Below are positions 37,762 through 48,000 of a stretch of 64,000 nucleotides of DNA, piece by piece. A model generated the notes under the pieces. That model did not search any database. It was given only the letters and a program-made list of their open reading frames with translations, and had not been told where the DNA came from. Source of the stretch: Pseudoalteromonas undina (GTDB lineage: Bacteria; Pseudomonadota; Gammaproteobacteria; Enterobacterales; Alteromonadaceae); the NCBI RefSeq assembly GCF_000238275.3, contig NZ_AHCF03000003.1, positions 124,001-188,000 on the forward strand, given 5' to 3'. The number at the start of each line of letters is the position of its first letter. Position 1 is the stretch's first letter. A program made the translations under genes and the position numbers.

Positions 37762-38685
37762 CTAACTTTTAAGTCTATATTGCTGCATTTTACTATTCGG
37801 TTTTTCGGGAATAGTCATTTCGATTATGCCTGCATCAATTGCAGGTTTTAAATAGCGCTCTCTAAAATGTTTTCGATCTTTTAACCCTAGCTGGTTTTGT
37901 AGCTCTTGTCGGTTTAATGGTTTTTCGCTTTGGTTAAATACATTTATTAAAGCGATGACTTGGGGGGCTTGTATGTCTAAGTGTATAGTGTTTTTAACTT
38001 GAGGGGGGTGTTGTGGGGTTTGGCTTTTTGTTATTGATTTTAAATCACTTTCTAAAATATCTAATGCTGAAAGTAATGTCTCTAACATGTACTCAATAAA
38101 CACGGATGAGTCACCGGTTTTGGTACTTAGGTTAATGCTTTCAAAGTATCGTTGGCGTGTTGCCGCTATTAAGTTATGAATGTTTAGCAATGAAAACAGC
38201 GTATGCCATTGTGATAATTGTTGGGTTTGCCACACACACGCTAACTCAGTATTACCCTGTGCAACCGGTTGAATAAACTGTAATTCATAATGGCATACTG
38301 CACTACTGATTAGAGGGTGGTGGTTAGTTGTATTAAACCACGCAAATAATTCTTCTACCATTTTTGGCACTCGAATTGCCTGTGGTGCCATTTGTAAGCC
38401 ATTTTTTAACGCTAGACCTTGCTCCCTATAACGGCCTGACTTTTCACTTTGATCTTTCATTAAGCTGCGATGCAGAGCTAATAAGCTATCTGGGCTTGAT
38501 AGGTCAGATACTGTAAATTGAAATTCAGAGTTTTTCATTTGTATAGAGGTGAGTTTTTGTTGCTTATAGTGCTCAATAGTTGCTGGCGAATATAAGGCAC
38601 TGATTTTACCTAAAGCTTCACTAATATTTGCAATGCTGTGAGTCATGCTGGCTGAGATTGAAAATGGGGGAGTGGCGTTGCTCAT
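37762..38685 (-). CDS. Fic-fold protein with degenerate active site
   Basis: 307 residues. The middle part follows the Fic architecture: SGRYREQG, then VPKMVEELFAWFN, HPLISSAVCHYELQFIQPV and a helix after it. C-terminal winged-helix region (about 235-305: ALINVFNQSEKPLNRQELQNQLGLKDRKHF), as in many Fic proteins. The AMP-transfer motif HPFxDGNGRxxR is replaced by QPVAQGNTELACVW: the catalytic His is Gln, and the acidic residue, second Gly and both Arg are lost. It is therefore probably not an AMP transferase. No antitoxin gene is adjacent. The Fic assignment is inference from spacing and flanking motifs. Confidence 0.68.
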   Translation of the reverse strand: MSNATPPFSISASMTHSIANISEALGKISALYSPATIEHYKQQKLTSIQMKNSEFQFTVSDLSSPDSLLALHRSLMKDQSEKSGRYREQGLALKNGLQMAPQAIRVPKMVEELFAWFNTTNHHPLISSAVCHYELQFIQPVAQGNTELACVWQTQQLSQWHTLFSLLNIHNLIAATRQRYFESINLSTKTGDSSVFIEYMLETLLSALDILESDLKSITKSQTPQHPPQVKNTIHLDIQAPQVIALINVFNQSEKPLNRQELQNQLGLKDRKHFRERYLKPAIDAGIIEMTIPEKPNSKMQQYRLKS

Positions 38686-38842
38686 TTCGTTATAGAGGTT
38701 ATTTAAATCAGGAGATTAGAATACGCGAACTGAATATAAAAGTCAGTTTTAATAGTGATTTAGTATTTATTTAAAATTTTACATAGTCTTTAATTACTGG
38801 TTTTAAATGTTAAACCGACGCCAAATAGCGCCGGTTTATTAG

Positions 38843-41590
38843 TTACTCTTCGATAAACGCTTCACCTTCGTTCATCCACTTAGCGGCTGGCTTGCCTTTT
38901 AAGTAATGATCAAAGTACTGCATCATACGTACTGAGAAATCTACCTGATTAGGGAATTGCTTTAAGTGATGCGGTTCACCTTCATATTGTAAAAATGTAG
39001 CATCTTTACCCGCACGGCGCAGTGCTAAGTAATATTGCACGCCTTCATGCCATGGCACAGCATCATCTTTATCACCAAACATAATCAGAATCGGGGTATT
39101 TACTTTATCCGCAAAAAAGACTGGTGAGTTCTCAATATAAAGCTCAGGGGCTTCAAATAAGTTTTTACCAATGCGACTTTGCCCTGTTTCATATTGAAAT
39201 TGGCGAGCAAGCCCTGACTTTAAGCGAATGCCACTGTAGGCGCTGGTCATGTTAGACACTGGCGCCCCCGAAACTACAGCTTTAAACATATCAGTTTCAG
39301 TGATCATAAACGCGCTTTGATAACCCGCCCATGAGTGGCCTTGTAGCCCTATTTTATTAGCATCGGCAATGCCTAAATCAATCAGCTTTTGGGTGGCGTT
39401 GATCATGGTTTGAGTTGAAGACTTACCTGGGTGACCTATTTCAAAGCGAATATCAGGTAAAAAGATGGCGTAGCCATTTGATGTAAACATTGGGAAGTTA
39501 GGACGATGATTTAATTCCATTTTAGGGAAATCGTACATACGCTGGCTCATATAGCGGTAAAAGTACACCACAACCGGTACTTTATCGCCTTTTTTATAGC
39601 CGGCAGGTTTGATTAATACCCCTTGTAAATCTTCTCCATCAAAGCCTTTATAGCTAATAAGTTCAGGTTCTTGGCCCCACGCGAAGTTATTAACTTGTGG
39701 ATTTAAGTTCGTGACCTTTTGTGGCTTATTAAAGCTAAAGTCAGTTTGGTAAATATCAGGGAATTGCTGATAGGTTTGCTCAGTAAATAAGTATTTATCG
39801 GCATTTTTGGCTTTTTTAATTACATCAAAACGCTTATTACCTGTGAGTACTTTAGTAACGTTAAGCGTTGTTAAATTAAGTTTAGCCACCTCACTTTGCT
39901 TACTTTGTAAGTTAATTGCAGAGAGCAAAAGAGTATCATTGCTGTTAAAGCCCACTTGGTTTTTATCAAGCTTGATTACTCTGTACTGAGTATTACTTTG
40001 TTTACCATTAGTTAAGCGTTTGGCTTGTTTGGTATTTACATTAAACGACCAAATATCATATTTACTATAAACCAGTATTTCGCTGCTATCGTTAAGCCAG
40101 CCAGCAAAGCCATAGCCAGGCTGCTTAGATGGGTAATCGTGTTTGTCATCGGCAAAGGTAGCGTTAATTGCTTTGCTGAGTACGCTCACTTTGTTATTGC
40201 CTAAGTTTTTAAGCTGTACTTGGTTGTTATCAAAGTAAGCAGCAAACTGACCATTAGGCGCAAGGCTAGGTCTAAATGGATAGTCGTTAATAATAGGTGT
40301 TTGTTTACCCGTTTTTATATCAACCGCAAAGTAGTCAGCAAAAAAGCCGCCATACATTATTTTTTCAAGATGGGCTAGATTTGAGTAGCCTAATAATGAA
40401 TCCGCGCGTTCAGTATTAAGTGCCAGCTCTGGCATATTTGGTGTGCTTAACTGTACAACTTGTTGCGAGTTTACATGGTATACCGCCGTGTAATGTCTGT
40501 TTTTATTGTTTTTATGCCACTGCTGCTCTTCGCGAGGTTTAATTTGTGCATCGTTGTTGTGCCATACATTTAACCCTTTTTGGTCGCGAATAACCTCAAA
40601 GTTATACAGGGACGACTCATCGGTATATTCTTTTTTCTTAACTTTTGCAGCAAGTTTTGGGCGGTTTTCAAAGTATAGGCGTGTACCATCTTCGGCCCAC
40701 GTTAATGTTGCAGTTTTACCCATTAACCATTCTGGGTTAGGTGACTGCACAGTGGTAAGCGTTTCGTTCTGCCAAAGCGTTAATTCGTATTGGCGGCGAC
40801 GCTTATCATCGTTTACATAGTTACCTAAAGTAAATGCAACACTCTTATTGATTGGATGCCAAGCTATTTTGTTGGCAACCACACCAGGCTCGTCAATTAA
40901 TGCTGTGCTGGTAAAATCATTGAGTGAAAATAAAGTAATTTGATTATTATTACCATCCACATAGCTTTGGCTCACTAATAATTGATCGCTGGTGGCGCTA
41001 ATATCATAGGTGAAAGCACTTTCAAGAGTGTGGGTGCGTTTATCGCTTAAGTTGACGACAACCAGTGGGTAGCTTTTATCTTTTTTATCAGCTGTGATAG
41101 CGCTATCTTTATCGGAGTTTTTATCATCCGCGTCGGTGCTCTCATTTTTACGATAGGCAAGCCATTGGCCGTTATTAGCGAGTACGTAATCTTTTACGTC
41201 ATTAAAGCGTTGTTGCTCACCGGTTTGGGTATTCACTAATACTAGATTGTTTTTTAAATCACTTTTTTTCTTAGTGGTCTCTTTTTCAAGTAGGGTAGGC
41301 ACTTGGGTGAATACGACCCAGTTCGCCATTTTGTTAATTGTAGGGCGAGTGCCTCGCTCTACCTCAGCAATAAGCTTGTTGTTATTTAGCGAGTAGACTT
41401 GCCCAGTGGCATTGCCACGATAAGGAGTTGCACTTAAAGAGAGGATTTGACCATTTTCAGAAAGCTGTGTGCCTTTTGCAGATTTAAAATCAAATACATC
41501 TTTAAATTCTAATGGCTTATTTGCTAAGGCACTGGCGCTCGTTAAGCTGGTAATAAGTGCACAGCCTATAAGAGTGAGTTGTGTTTTCAT
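38843..41590 (-). CDS. Secreted S9 family prolyl-oligopeptidase-like peptidase
   Basis: 915 residues with signal peptide ending near SASALAN. A long beta-propeller-like region (about 40-640) is followed by an alpha/beta-hydrolase domain (about 650-900). The catalytic Ser is in GLQGHSWAGYQSAF, Asp in ILIMFGDKDDAVPW and His in YEGEPHHLKQFP. Large S9C/acylaminoacyl-type relatives of this size occur in Alteromonadales and are thought to degrade peptides in the periplasm. Substrate preference cannot be read from sequence. Confidence 0.92.
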   Translation of the reverse strand: MKTQLTLIGCALITSLTSASALANKPLEFKDVFDFKSAKGTQLSENGQILSLSATPYRGNATGQVYSLNNNKLIAEVERGTRPTINKMANWVVFTQVPTLLEKETTKKKSDLKNNLVLVNTQTGEQQRFNDVKDYVLANNGQWLAYRKNESTDADDKNSDKDSAITADKKDKSYPLVVVNLSDKRTHTLESAFTYDISATSDQLLVSQSYVDGNNNQITLFSLNDFTSTALIDEPGVVANKIAWHPINKSVAFTLGNYVNDDKRRRQYELTLWQNETLTTVQSPNPEWLMGKTATLTWAEDGTRLYFENRPKLAAKVKKKEYTDESSLYNFEVIRDQKGLNVWHNNDAQIKPREEQQWHKNNKNRHYTAVYHVNSQQVVQLSTPNMPELALNTERADSLLGYSNLAHLEKIMYGGFFADYFAVDIKTGKQTPIINDYPFRPSLAPNGQFAAYFDNNQVQLKNLGNNKVSVLSKAINATFADDKHDYPSKQPGYGFAGWLNDSSEILVYSKYDIWSFNVNTKQAKRLTNGKQSNTQYRVIKLDKNQVGFNSNDTLLLSAINLQSKQSEVAKLNLTTLNVTKVLTGNKRFDVIKKAKNADKYLFTEQTYQQFPDIYQTDFSFNKPQKVTNLNPQVNNFAWGQEPELISYKGFDGEDLQGVLIKPAGYKKGDKVPVVVYFYRYMSQRMYDFPKMELNHRPNFPMFTSNGYAIFLPDIRFEIGHPGKSSTQTMINATQKLIDLGIADANKIGLQGHSWAGYQSAFMITETDMFKAVVSGAPVSNMTSAYSGIRLKSGLARQFQYETGQSRIGKNLFEAPELYIENSPVFFADKVNTPILIMFGDKDDAVPWHEGVQYYLALRRAGKDATFLQYEGEPHHLKQFPNQVDFSVRMMQYFDHYLKGKPAAKWMNEGEAFIEE

Positions 41591-41716
41591 TATAGATTCT
41601 CGTTTTTTAACATTATTTTATTGTAACGAGTTTTAATAACAATTCGAGTAGATACGATAAGCGGTAGCAAGGCAGAGATGAGAGGGGAAAAATGAATGGT
41701 AAAAGGTTAAATTTTC

Positions 41717-41744
41717 GGGCCACGGGATGCGAGGTGTTTGGCAT
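41717..41744. repeat. Heptad-phased repeat, left part of copy 5
   Basis: Units gggccac gggatgc gaggtgt ttggcat (41717-41744), degenerate but in phase, within the S9 peptidase-slmA gap. An inverted repeat CTCTGTGTTC/GAACACAGAG (41802-41811 and 41842-41851) with an A+T-rich loop lies further right. The exact heptamer array at 41905 completes the element. Confidence 0.5.
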
Positions 41745-41904
41745 CGGTAAAAAGTTAGGGAAGTAAAAGTTTAATTGTGGTTTTCAATTTTTTACTTTTT
41801 GCTCTGTGTTCAAATTAATTTTTAAATATAATTTATAAAAAGAACACAGAGTTTATGTGGAATTGATGATAGGAGAATAATTTAATAACCTTGCTGGCAA
41901 GATT

Positions 41905-41936
41905 ACCTAAAACCTAAAACCTAAAACCTAAAACCT
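41905..41936. repeat. Exact heptamer array touching the slmA stop codon
   Basis: acctaaa four times exactly (41905-41932) plus acct; the array ends at the last base of the slmA stop codon (TAA on the minus strand, 41938-41936). It would be the first transcribed sequence after slmA. Confidence 0.85.
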
Positions 41937-42523
41937 TATAACCAAATTTTTTGAAGTTCTGGCCATTGTTTTTCAAATTGCTCACTTGGGCGAGCACTAA
42001 AATTACTGCGCACAAACTGATTCATTTTACCTTCAACGTAGGCAAGCAAAAAGTTAGCTAGGGTTAACTCATCGCTTTGGAAGTTTTTACCTTCACGTAG
42101 CTTACGCTCTCTAAGAATTTGTTTAAATTGGGTTTCTAGTTTTTCAAATAAGCCCTGTACACGCTCACGAAGTCGCTCTTGTTCTCCTTGTAGAGCGTCG
42201 CCTGTTAATATACGAGTAATGCCAGGGTTTTTCTCAGCAAACGTTAGCAACAGTAATAAGGTATTATATACGCGTGCTTTGCTTTCTTTTTCGTTATCTA
42301 AAATAAGATTAATACGTGATAGCAGGGTATCTTCAATAAACTCAATTAATCCTTCAAACATCCGCGCTTTGCTCGGAAAGTGGCGATAAAGAGCGGCTTC
42401 AGATACGCCAACTTCTGCGGCAAGTTTGGCAGTTGTAATACGCTGGCCAGGGCTGGTTTCTAACATTTGTGCGAGTGCTTGCAGTATTTGCTCTTTGCGA
42501 TTACTTTTTTTTGTCGCAGGCAT
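41936..42523 (-). CDS. slmA: Nucleoid occlusion factor SlmA (TetR family)
   Basis: 195-residue DNA-binding inhibitor of FtsZ assembly over the nucleoid. The N-terminal helix-turn-helix [38 protein letters not shown] is nearly that of E. coli Slm[22 protein letters not shown] and the C-terminal [19 protein letters not shown] are also conserved. ATG 42523 lies behind AAGGA at good spacing; the frame extends upstream. It lies downstream of coaBC as in E. coli, but dut, usual between them, is absent here. Confidence 0.95.
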   Translation of the reverse strand: MPATKKSNRKEQILQALAQMLETSPGQRITTAKLAAEVGVSEAALYRHFPSKARMFEGLIEFIEDTLLSRINLILDNEKESKARVYNTLLLLLTFAEKNPGITRILTGDALQGEQERLRERVQGLFEKLETQFKQILRERKLREGKNFQSDELTLANFLLAYVEGKMNQFVRSNFSARPSEQFEKQWPELQKIWL

Positions 42524-42746
42524 GAACATTCCTTTTTTAATAGTTATTTTTTCTACATCAATGTGCGATAACACAGCTACCGGCCTAGTGCTGCTGCGGG
42601 CAATAACCAGTAAGGCGGTATTTTCACGTATTACGTGAAGCTCTGGTACTGCGCAAGCATTAAACTATATTAGCGAAGTAAAATTACACTAAAAGGTCAC
42701 AAGGCGTCATCATGTTAATGTTTTATTCAGTTTGTTTCCAGCCTTT

Positions 42747-43940
42747 TTATAATCGCTTGGCAAGCTGTTCGATCACTTTGATTGCTATTTCTGTTTTGCT
42801 GGCCTCAGGTAAATCGAGTTGTTCATTTTGCCAATAAAGAGTAAGTGCGTTACGTTCTGAATTAAAGCCTAAATCACTCTGCGATACGTCGTTTGCGCAA
42901 ATCATATCGAGGTTTTTATTAGTCAATTTCCCTTTAGCATAGTTAGCAACATTTTGCGTTTCTGCTGCAAAGCCGACAGTGTAAGGGCGGCTTTGTGTAA
43001 GGTTTGCTATCGCTGCTATAACATCTGGGTTCTTAACTAAGCTAAGAGTGAGTTCATCGCCTTGTTTTTTCATTTTTTGCGTGGCGATATTTGCTGCACG
43101 GTAATCGGCTACAGCAGCGCACCCAATAAAGGCGTCTGATTGAGGGGCGTAACTGAGAGATTCTTGCAGTAGCTGCTCAGCACTTTCTATATTAATTAAA
43201 TTAACACCTTGCGGCGCGGTAATGGTTACTGGGCCTGAAATTAAGTTAACTTGCGCGCCAAATGATAAAGCGGCTTGTGCTAGTGCATAGCCCATTTTTC
43301 CTGAGCTGTGGTTTGATATAAAACGCACCGGATCGAGAGGTTCTCGAGTTGGACCTGCGGTAATAGTAATGGTTTTACCCGCTAAGAGTTGTGGTTGCGC
43401 AGGTTCAGTGCATAAACTCACTAATTCATGCGGTTCAAGCATTCGCCCTGCACCCACATCACCACAGGCTTGCTCACCCTTACCTGGTCCCCAAACAGCA
43501 ACGCCACGAGCCTTTAAAGTGGCTATATTAGCTTGCGTTGCAAGGTGTGCGTACATTTGCTGATTCATTGCCGGCGCTATGGCTACTTTTGCAGGGGTTG
43601 CGAGCAATAACGTAGTGAGTAGGTCATCAGCAATGCCTGCGGCCATTTTTGCAATAATATTGCTGGTGGCAGGGGCAACTAAAATTAAATCAGCCCATTT
43701 TGCAAATTCAATATGTCCCATTGCAGCTTCTGCTGATGGGTCGAGTAATGAGTCAGACACCATTTCACCACTGACGGCTTGCATCGTTAGCGGGGTAATA
43801 AAATGCTTTGCTGATTCAGTCATTACAACTTTAACGTCACAACCATGGTCTTTTAAACGTCTTACGAGTTCGGCACATTTATAGGCTGCAATTCCACCGC
43901 TAATTCCCAGCACTATTTTTTTATTTGTTAAATTAATCAT
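42747..43940 (-). CDS. coaBC: Bifunctional phosphopantothenoylcysteine decarboxylase / phosphopantothenate-cysteine ligase
   Basis: 397-residue two-step enzyme of coenzyme A synthesis. The N-terminal CoaC flavoprotein (about 1-185) has [20 protein letters not shown], the catalytic His in [11 protein letters not shown], and PAMNQQMY with the [10 protein letters not shown] loop. The C-terminal CoaB ligase (about 186-397) has [24 protein letters not shown] and a VKNPDVIA loop. Length is normal. It is divergent from radC, as usual. Confidence 0.97.
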   Translation of the reverse strand: MINLTNKKIVLGISGGIAAYKCAELVRRLKDHGCDVKVVMTESAKHFITPLTMQAVSGEMVSDSLLDPSAEAAMGHIEFAKWADLILVAPATSNIIAKMAAGIADDLLTTLLLATPAKVAIAPAMNQQMYAHLATQANIATLKARGVAVWGPGKGEQACGDVGAGRMLEPHELVSLCTEPAQPQLLAGKTITITAGPTREPLDPVRFISNHSSGKMGYALAQAALSFGAQVNLISGPVTITAPQGVNLINIESAEQLLQESLSYAPQSDAFIGCAAVADYRAANIATQKMKKQGDELTLSLVKNPDVIAAIANLTQSRPYTVGFAAETQNVANYAKGKLTNKNLDMICANDVSQSDLGFNSERNALTLYWQNEQLDLPEASKTEIAIKVIEQLAKRL

Positions 43941-44081
43941 GGTTGTTCATCAATTTTATAAAATATGCTGGCTAAAATAACAAATCTTGAGCGTGACAGC
44001 TAAGATAAAATGCGTTTTATCGCGCTAATTTTTAATTTTGCATTACAGTTATATGATACTGACCGCTTTCAAGGATGAACG

Positions 44082-44756
44082 ATGCAATTAACCTCTCTGC
44101 CTAATTCACTCAGACCGCGAGAAAAGCTGCTAGAAAAAGGCGCAAAGGCACTCTCTGATGCTGAACTATTGGCTATATTTTTACGTACTGGTTTACCCGG
44201 TATGAATGCGATAGAGCTGGCACAGCACCTGCTTAATGAAAATAAAACCCTGCATAATTTGTTTAATGCCAGCATAGATGAATTTTGTGCGCAAAAAGGG
44301 CTAGGAACAGCTAAATATGTACAGCTACAAGCGGTACTTGAGCTGAGTCAGCGTTATATGCAAGAAGGCTTTGTTCGCGATGCGGTTTTTAACTCGCCTC
44401 AAGCTGTATACGACTATTTAACCTTGCAAATGCGAGGGCTGCAGCAGGAGGTGTTTATGGTGTTGTATCTTGATAGCCAAAATCGTTTATTAAAAGATGA
44501 AATTTTATTTTATGGTACGATTAACGCCGCCAGTGTGTATCCGCGTGAAGTTGTTAAAGCGGCTTTAAAAAATAATGCAGCGACGGTTATTTTTTCACAT
44601 AATCATCCCAGCGGTATTGCAGAGCCAAGTCAGGCCGATAAGCTAATTACCAATAAATTGTGCCAAGCGCTGCAATTAGTCGACATAAATGTATTGGATC
44701 ATATTATTATTGGCGGTGAAAAATGTGTTTCGTTTGCCGAACGGGGACTTATTTAA
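44082..44756 (+). CDS. radC: RadC family protein (JAMM metalloprotease-like fold)
   Basis: 224 residues. N-terminal helix-hairpin-helix-like part (about 1-85: PREKLLEKGAKALSDAELLAIFL and GLGTAKYVQLQA) and C-terminal MPN/JAMM domain with HSH-equivalent FSHNHPSGIAEPSQAD and a preceding catalytic Glu region EVFMVLYL. The old link to DNA repair is not well founded; the biochemical role is unknown. It sits between coaBC and rpmB-rpmG as in most gammaproteobacteria. Confidence 0.95.
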   Translation: MQLTSLPNSLRPREKLLEKGAKALSDAELLAIFLRTGLPGMNAIELAQHLLNENKTLHNLFNASIDEFCAQKGLGTAKYVQLQAVLELSQRYMQEGFVRDAVFNSPQAVYDYLTLQMRGLQQEVFMVLYLDSQNRLLKDEILFYGTINAASVYPREVVKAALKNNAATVIFSHNHPSGIAEPSQADKLITNKLCQALQLVDINVLDHIIIGGEKCVSFAERGLI

Positions 44757-44914
44757 GTTTATCGCTCGCAGATATGTGCTAAAAATGAGCGGTTTACTGT
44801 GTTTTGGCAAATTAGTTTAATTTAAATGCAGTTTTTACTTTCCCTAAGGGCATTCGATCTTTATAATTAGCCGCTATCAAATTTACACATGAGCTGGTTG
44901 GATAAGATCAGTAT

Positions 44915-44943
44915 TTGATCTTTGCCTGTAAAAGCTGTATAAA
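44915..44943 (+). promoter_or_regulatory. Promoter of rpmB-rpmG
   Basis: -35 TTGATC (44915-44920), 17-base spacer, -10 TATAAA (44938-44943). The leader would be about 80 bases. Confidence 0.65.
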
Positions 44944-45029
44944 GAGCGCCCTTCGATTTATCTCTAGGGCACAAATACATGGCCTTAGGGAAAATTAAGC
45001 TCGAGCGAAGTTATTGGAGATATATAGAC

Positions 45030-45266
45030 ATGTCTAAAGTATGTCAAGTTACAGGTAAGCGTCCAGCGGTTGGTAACCACCGTTCACACGCGAGAAACGC
45101 GACTAAACGTCGTTTCCTACCTAACCTACAAACACACCGTTTTTGGGTTGAAAGTGAAAAACGTTTTGTAACATTACGCACTACTACTAAAGGTATGCGT
45201 ATTATCGATAAAAAAGGCATTGACACGGTTCTTACAGAAATCCGTGCTCGTGGCGAAAAAGTTTAA
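45030..45266 (+). CDS. rpmB: 50S ribosomal protein L28
   Basis: 78-residue ribosomal protein, E. coli length. It starts [20 protein letters not shown] and has [23 protein letters not shown] 45030 follows a GGAGATATATAG ribosome site; the open frame extends upstream but without homology. rpmG follows after 11 bp. Confidence 0.98.
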   Translation: MSKVCQVTGKRPAVGNHRSHARNATKRRFLPNLQTHRFWVESEKRFVTLRTTTKGMRIIDKKGIDTVLTEIRARGEKV

Positions 45267-45277
45267 GGAACTGAATT

Positions 45278-45433
45278 ATGCGCGATAAGATCCGTTTAGT
45301 TTCAACTGCTGGTACTGGTTTTTTCTACACTACCGACAAGAACAAGCGTAACATGCCTGAAAAAATGGAAATCAAAAAGTTCGATCCTAAGGCTCGTAAA
45401 CATGTGATTTTCAAAGAAGCTAAAATCAAGTAA
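45278..45433 (+). CDS. rpmG: 50S ribosomal protein L33
   Basis: 51-residue protein, read directly from the sequence: it starts [19 protein letters not shown], continues [18 protein letters not shown] and ends [23 protein letters not shown] precedes the ATG. Co-transcribed with rpmB. It lacks the zinc cysteines of the C+ type, so it is the zinc-free form. Confidence 0.97.
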   Translation: MRDKIRLVSTAGTGFFYTTDKNKRNMPEKMEIKKFDPKARKHVIFKEAKIK

Positions 45434-45455
45434 TTTAGTTTTCTTTCAGAAGTGT

Positions 45456-45483
45456 AAAAACCCAGCTTATGCTGGGTTTTTTG
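45456..45483 (+). terminator. Terminator after rpmG
   Basis: Stem AACCCAGC/GCTGGGTT with A- and T-runs (core 45459-45478). Confidence 0.9.
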
Positions 45484-45610
45484 TTTTTAAAATCCACTCT
45501 ATTATCCACCGACAATATACTCACCGTAATTGTGTCCATTTAATTAAACCGCTAACTGGCTTTTGTTAGGCACCATAGCTTATTTCTTTAATAACGGTAT
45601 CAGTTGTTTG

Positions 45611-45776
45611 TAATACCAATCCGCAATAATACTTAATCATTTTACGGGGCTAAACGTGTCGCAACCTGCGTTAAAAAATTCTCGTTTAGAACAACTAAAT
45701 AGCAAATTTTTTGCCTAGCTATCAACACGTTTTTCCAGCCTCAAAATAGACCACTTAATTAAGCGAATTGGTATAA
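45611..45776. mobile_element. 166-bp MITE-like element
   Basis: Terminal inverted repeats TAATACCAATCCGC (45611-45624) and GCGAATTGGTATAA (45763-45776), 12 of 14 paired. A further inverted pair lies inside (AAACGTGT near 45652 and ACACGTTT near 45725). No open frame. It is gene-free DNA between rpmG and the second chemotaxis receptor; the remainder of this 517-bp gap (45484-45610 and 45777-45950) shows nothing I can name. The size and ends fit a non-autonomous element, but no transposase is present to prove it. Confidence 0.65.
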
Positions 45777-45950
45777 CCAAAGAAAACATAAAGAGTATTA
45801 AATGACTTTACGGGCTAAGCTGTTGGGTGTTGTGTATTTAGAGTGAGATTGTGCGGTGTATAAGCATGTCTGGAGAGGGAACGGGTGTTTTACTATGGCT
45901 CGCTAGGGTATAAACTGTAAGTAGCCCTTAGGCTACTTACAGTGTGATTC

Positions 45951-47978
45951 TTATACTTTAAAGTTCTCTACTGATATTCTTAGCTCTTCGGCTAACTTAG
46001 CCACTTCTGAACTTGAAATATTCGTTTGTACAGCACCTTCTGCTGTTTGCTCGGCAATAGCAACAATAGACTCTAAGCGTTCACTGATCTCTTGTGATAC
46101 TTGTTGTTGTTCTTGTGCTGCTGTTGATATCTCTTCACTGACATTGTGCGCTTGCGATACCGCAAGAGTAATTGAATCCAGTGCACTATTAGCTAAATCA
46201 CTTTGCTCAACACACGAAACCGCGCGTTCTTTACCTTTTTCCATTGCCTTAACTGCTTCTTCAGCGCCCGACTGTAGTGATTCAATCATAGATTGAATTT
46301 CTTGTGTCGACTCTTGAGTTTTACTTGCAAGCGATCTTACTTCATCAGCTACCACAGCAAACCCTCGACCGTACTCACCGGCACGCGCTGCCTCAATCGC
46401 CGCATTAAGTGCAAGTAAGTTAGTTTGCTCAGCGATACCACGAATAACGTCTAAAATACTACCAATTGAGGCGCTGTCTTTGTGTAGTTTATTAATAACA
46501 CTTGATGCTTCATCAACTTCGTAAGCGAGTTGTTCAATGGTTGCTTTATTTTGATTTGAAATACCTTTAACGCGTTCAGCTTCTTTATCGGCATTTTTGA
46601 TTTCGCCTAGTGCTTGTTGAGCACTGTTGCTCACTGTTTGAGAAGTACTGCTCATTTCAGTGGTTGCGGTTGCCGCTTGCTCTACTTGCGCTTGTTGATT
46701 ACTAATCGCTTTGCTTGATTCACCGGTAATTGTTGAGGTTTGCTCAGAAGCGGCAGCAAGTTGTGTTGAACGCGAAATAATACCGGTAATTAAGCTGCGT
46801 AAGCTATCAATTAAGGTATTACAGCTTTTCGATAATTCACCAAATTCATCTTTTGCGCTGTCATCTAAGCGTTGAGTCATATCACCACTGGCAACAATAT
46901 CTAGAATGCGGTTAACTTCAGCTAAAGGCTTAGTAATACGGTTAACCGTAATGATGGCTACAAGCACTGCGATGATAGTCGCAATAATCATACCTATCCA
47001 AGTCCATAAATTAGCTGAGTTTACATCGCTGCGAACGCCTTCTTGCAAAGTAAATGCAACGCCGCTTGCTTGTAGTACTAATTCGTCAATTTGGCTAAGT
47101 GCTGTTTTAGTGGCTTTTTCCGATTCTTCTAATTCACGTTCAGTTGTGCTGATTGCATCAATAAGGCGTTTTTTATTCGCTGAAAGGCTATCGTTACCTA
47201 AGATATTGCTTTCAAGCGTATCTACGTAGCCTTTTAGGTCGTTAAACAAGCCGCTATGGCTTTGCTCTATCGCGGGTTGTATTAATGCAACAGTACGAAC
47301 GACTTCTTCAAAATAATACACTTGTTCATTTTTAATAATATCGAGCGTGTTAAGCGTTTTAACAGTTAACATATCGGTGCTGCTGGTAACCACAGACATA
47401 AAGTTATTTTCAAGGTTATTAGCTGCTTGGTAAGCACGCGGGTGGTTATCTTCTAAGCCATCAATATCAATAATATCAAGTACCATAGAGTTAGCGTCTT
47501 CAGCCGCGAGTTCAACAGTTTCTAATTGAGCTTTGAGCTTTTTATTAAGCACTAACTGAGTGTTTTTGTCTTTCAGCAGACTCTCTATAATGTTTAAAAA
47601 ACTTAAGTAGGTTTTTTCAACGTCAAGGCTGCTCTTATTTAATTGTGGGTCATCTTTTACTACCTGTTGTAGCTCGCGATGTAGCTTATCAAATAATTGT
47701 TTTTGTTCTTCTATTTGTGCTTTTATTGGCGCTAGCTCTTGAGCAGATGAAGTGTGAAAACTGGCTTGAGCAGCTTTACTCATCAAAATAAATTCAGCTT
47801 GTAATTGAGCGCTCTTGTTTAATGCCGGAAGCGATAGCTGATTAACTTTTTGAGTTGAACGATCTATATTTGCTATTTTTATTAAAGAGTTACCGCCAAT
47901 AATTAAAAGTAATAAAGTGATAAATATAAAACCACCCCAAATACGTTGACTCACTGTTAGATTCATATGGTTTTCCAT
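45951..47978 (-). CDS. Methyl-accepting chemotaxis protein behind a sigma-28 promoter
   Basis: 675-residue receptor. N-terminal membrane segment (about 12-32), four-helix-type periplasmic sensor (about 33-310), second membrane segment [20 protein letters not shown] (about 325-345), [24 protein letters not shown], and a signalling domain with [20 protein letters not shown] and [18 protein letters not shown]. It ends VENFKV, typical of receptors without a CheR pentapeptide. The start could be ATG 47978 or 47966. The ligand is unknown. Confidence 0.94.
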   Translation of the reverse strand: MENHMNLTVSQRIWGGFIFITLLLLIIGGNSLIKIANIDRSTQKVNQLSLPALNKSAQLQAEFILMSKAAQASFHTSSAQELAPIKAQIEEQKQLFDKLHRELQQVVKDDPQLNKSSLDVEKTYLSFLNIIESLLKDKNTQLVLNKKLKAQLETVELAAEDANSMVLDIIDIDGLEDNHPRAYQAANNLENNFMSVVTSSTDMLTVKTLNTLDIIKNEQVYYFEEVVRTVALIQPAIEQSHSGLFNDLKGYVDTLESNILGNDSLSANKKRLIDAISTTERELEESEKATKTALSQIDELVLQASGVAFTLQEGVRSDVNSANLWTWIGMIIATIIAVLVAIITVNRITKPLAEVNRILDIVASGDMTQRLDDSAKDEFGELSKSCNTLIDSLRSLITGIISRSTQLAAASEQTSTITGESSKAISNQQAQVEQAATATTEMSSTSQTVSNSAQQALGEIKNADKEAERVKGISNQNKATIEQLAYEVDEASSVINKLHKDSASIGSILDVIRGIAEQTNLLALNAAIEAARAGEYGRGFAVVADEVRSLASKTQESTQEIQSMIESLQSGAEEAVKAMEKGKERAVSCVEQSDLANSALDSITLAVSQAHNVSEEISTAAQEQQQVSQEISERLESIVAIAEQTAEGAVQTNISSSEVAKLAEELRISVENFKV

Positions 47979-48000
47979 TCAAAAATACGTCTATTAAAAC

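Noticed and set aside
37762..38685. Fic/Doc toxin-antitoxin module
   Set aside because: The catalytic motif is destroyed and there is no small antitoxin gene alongside; both neighbours are separated by terminators or are unrelated.
44757..44914. Extra gene between radC and rpmB
   Set aside because: No frame longer than a few tens of codons with a ribosome site; the region fits a promoter and leader.
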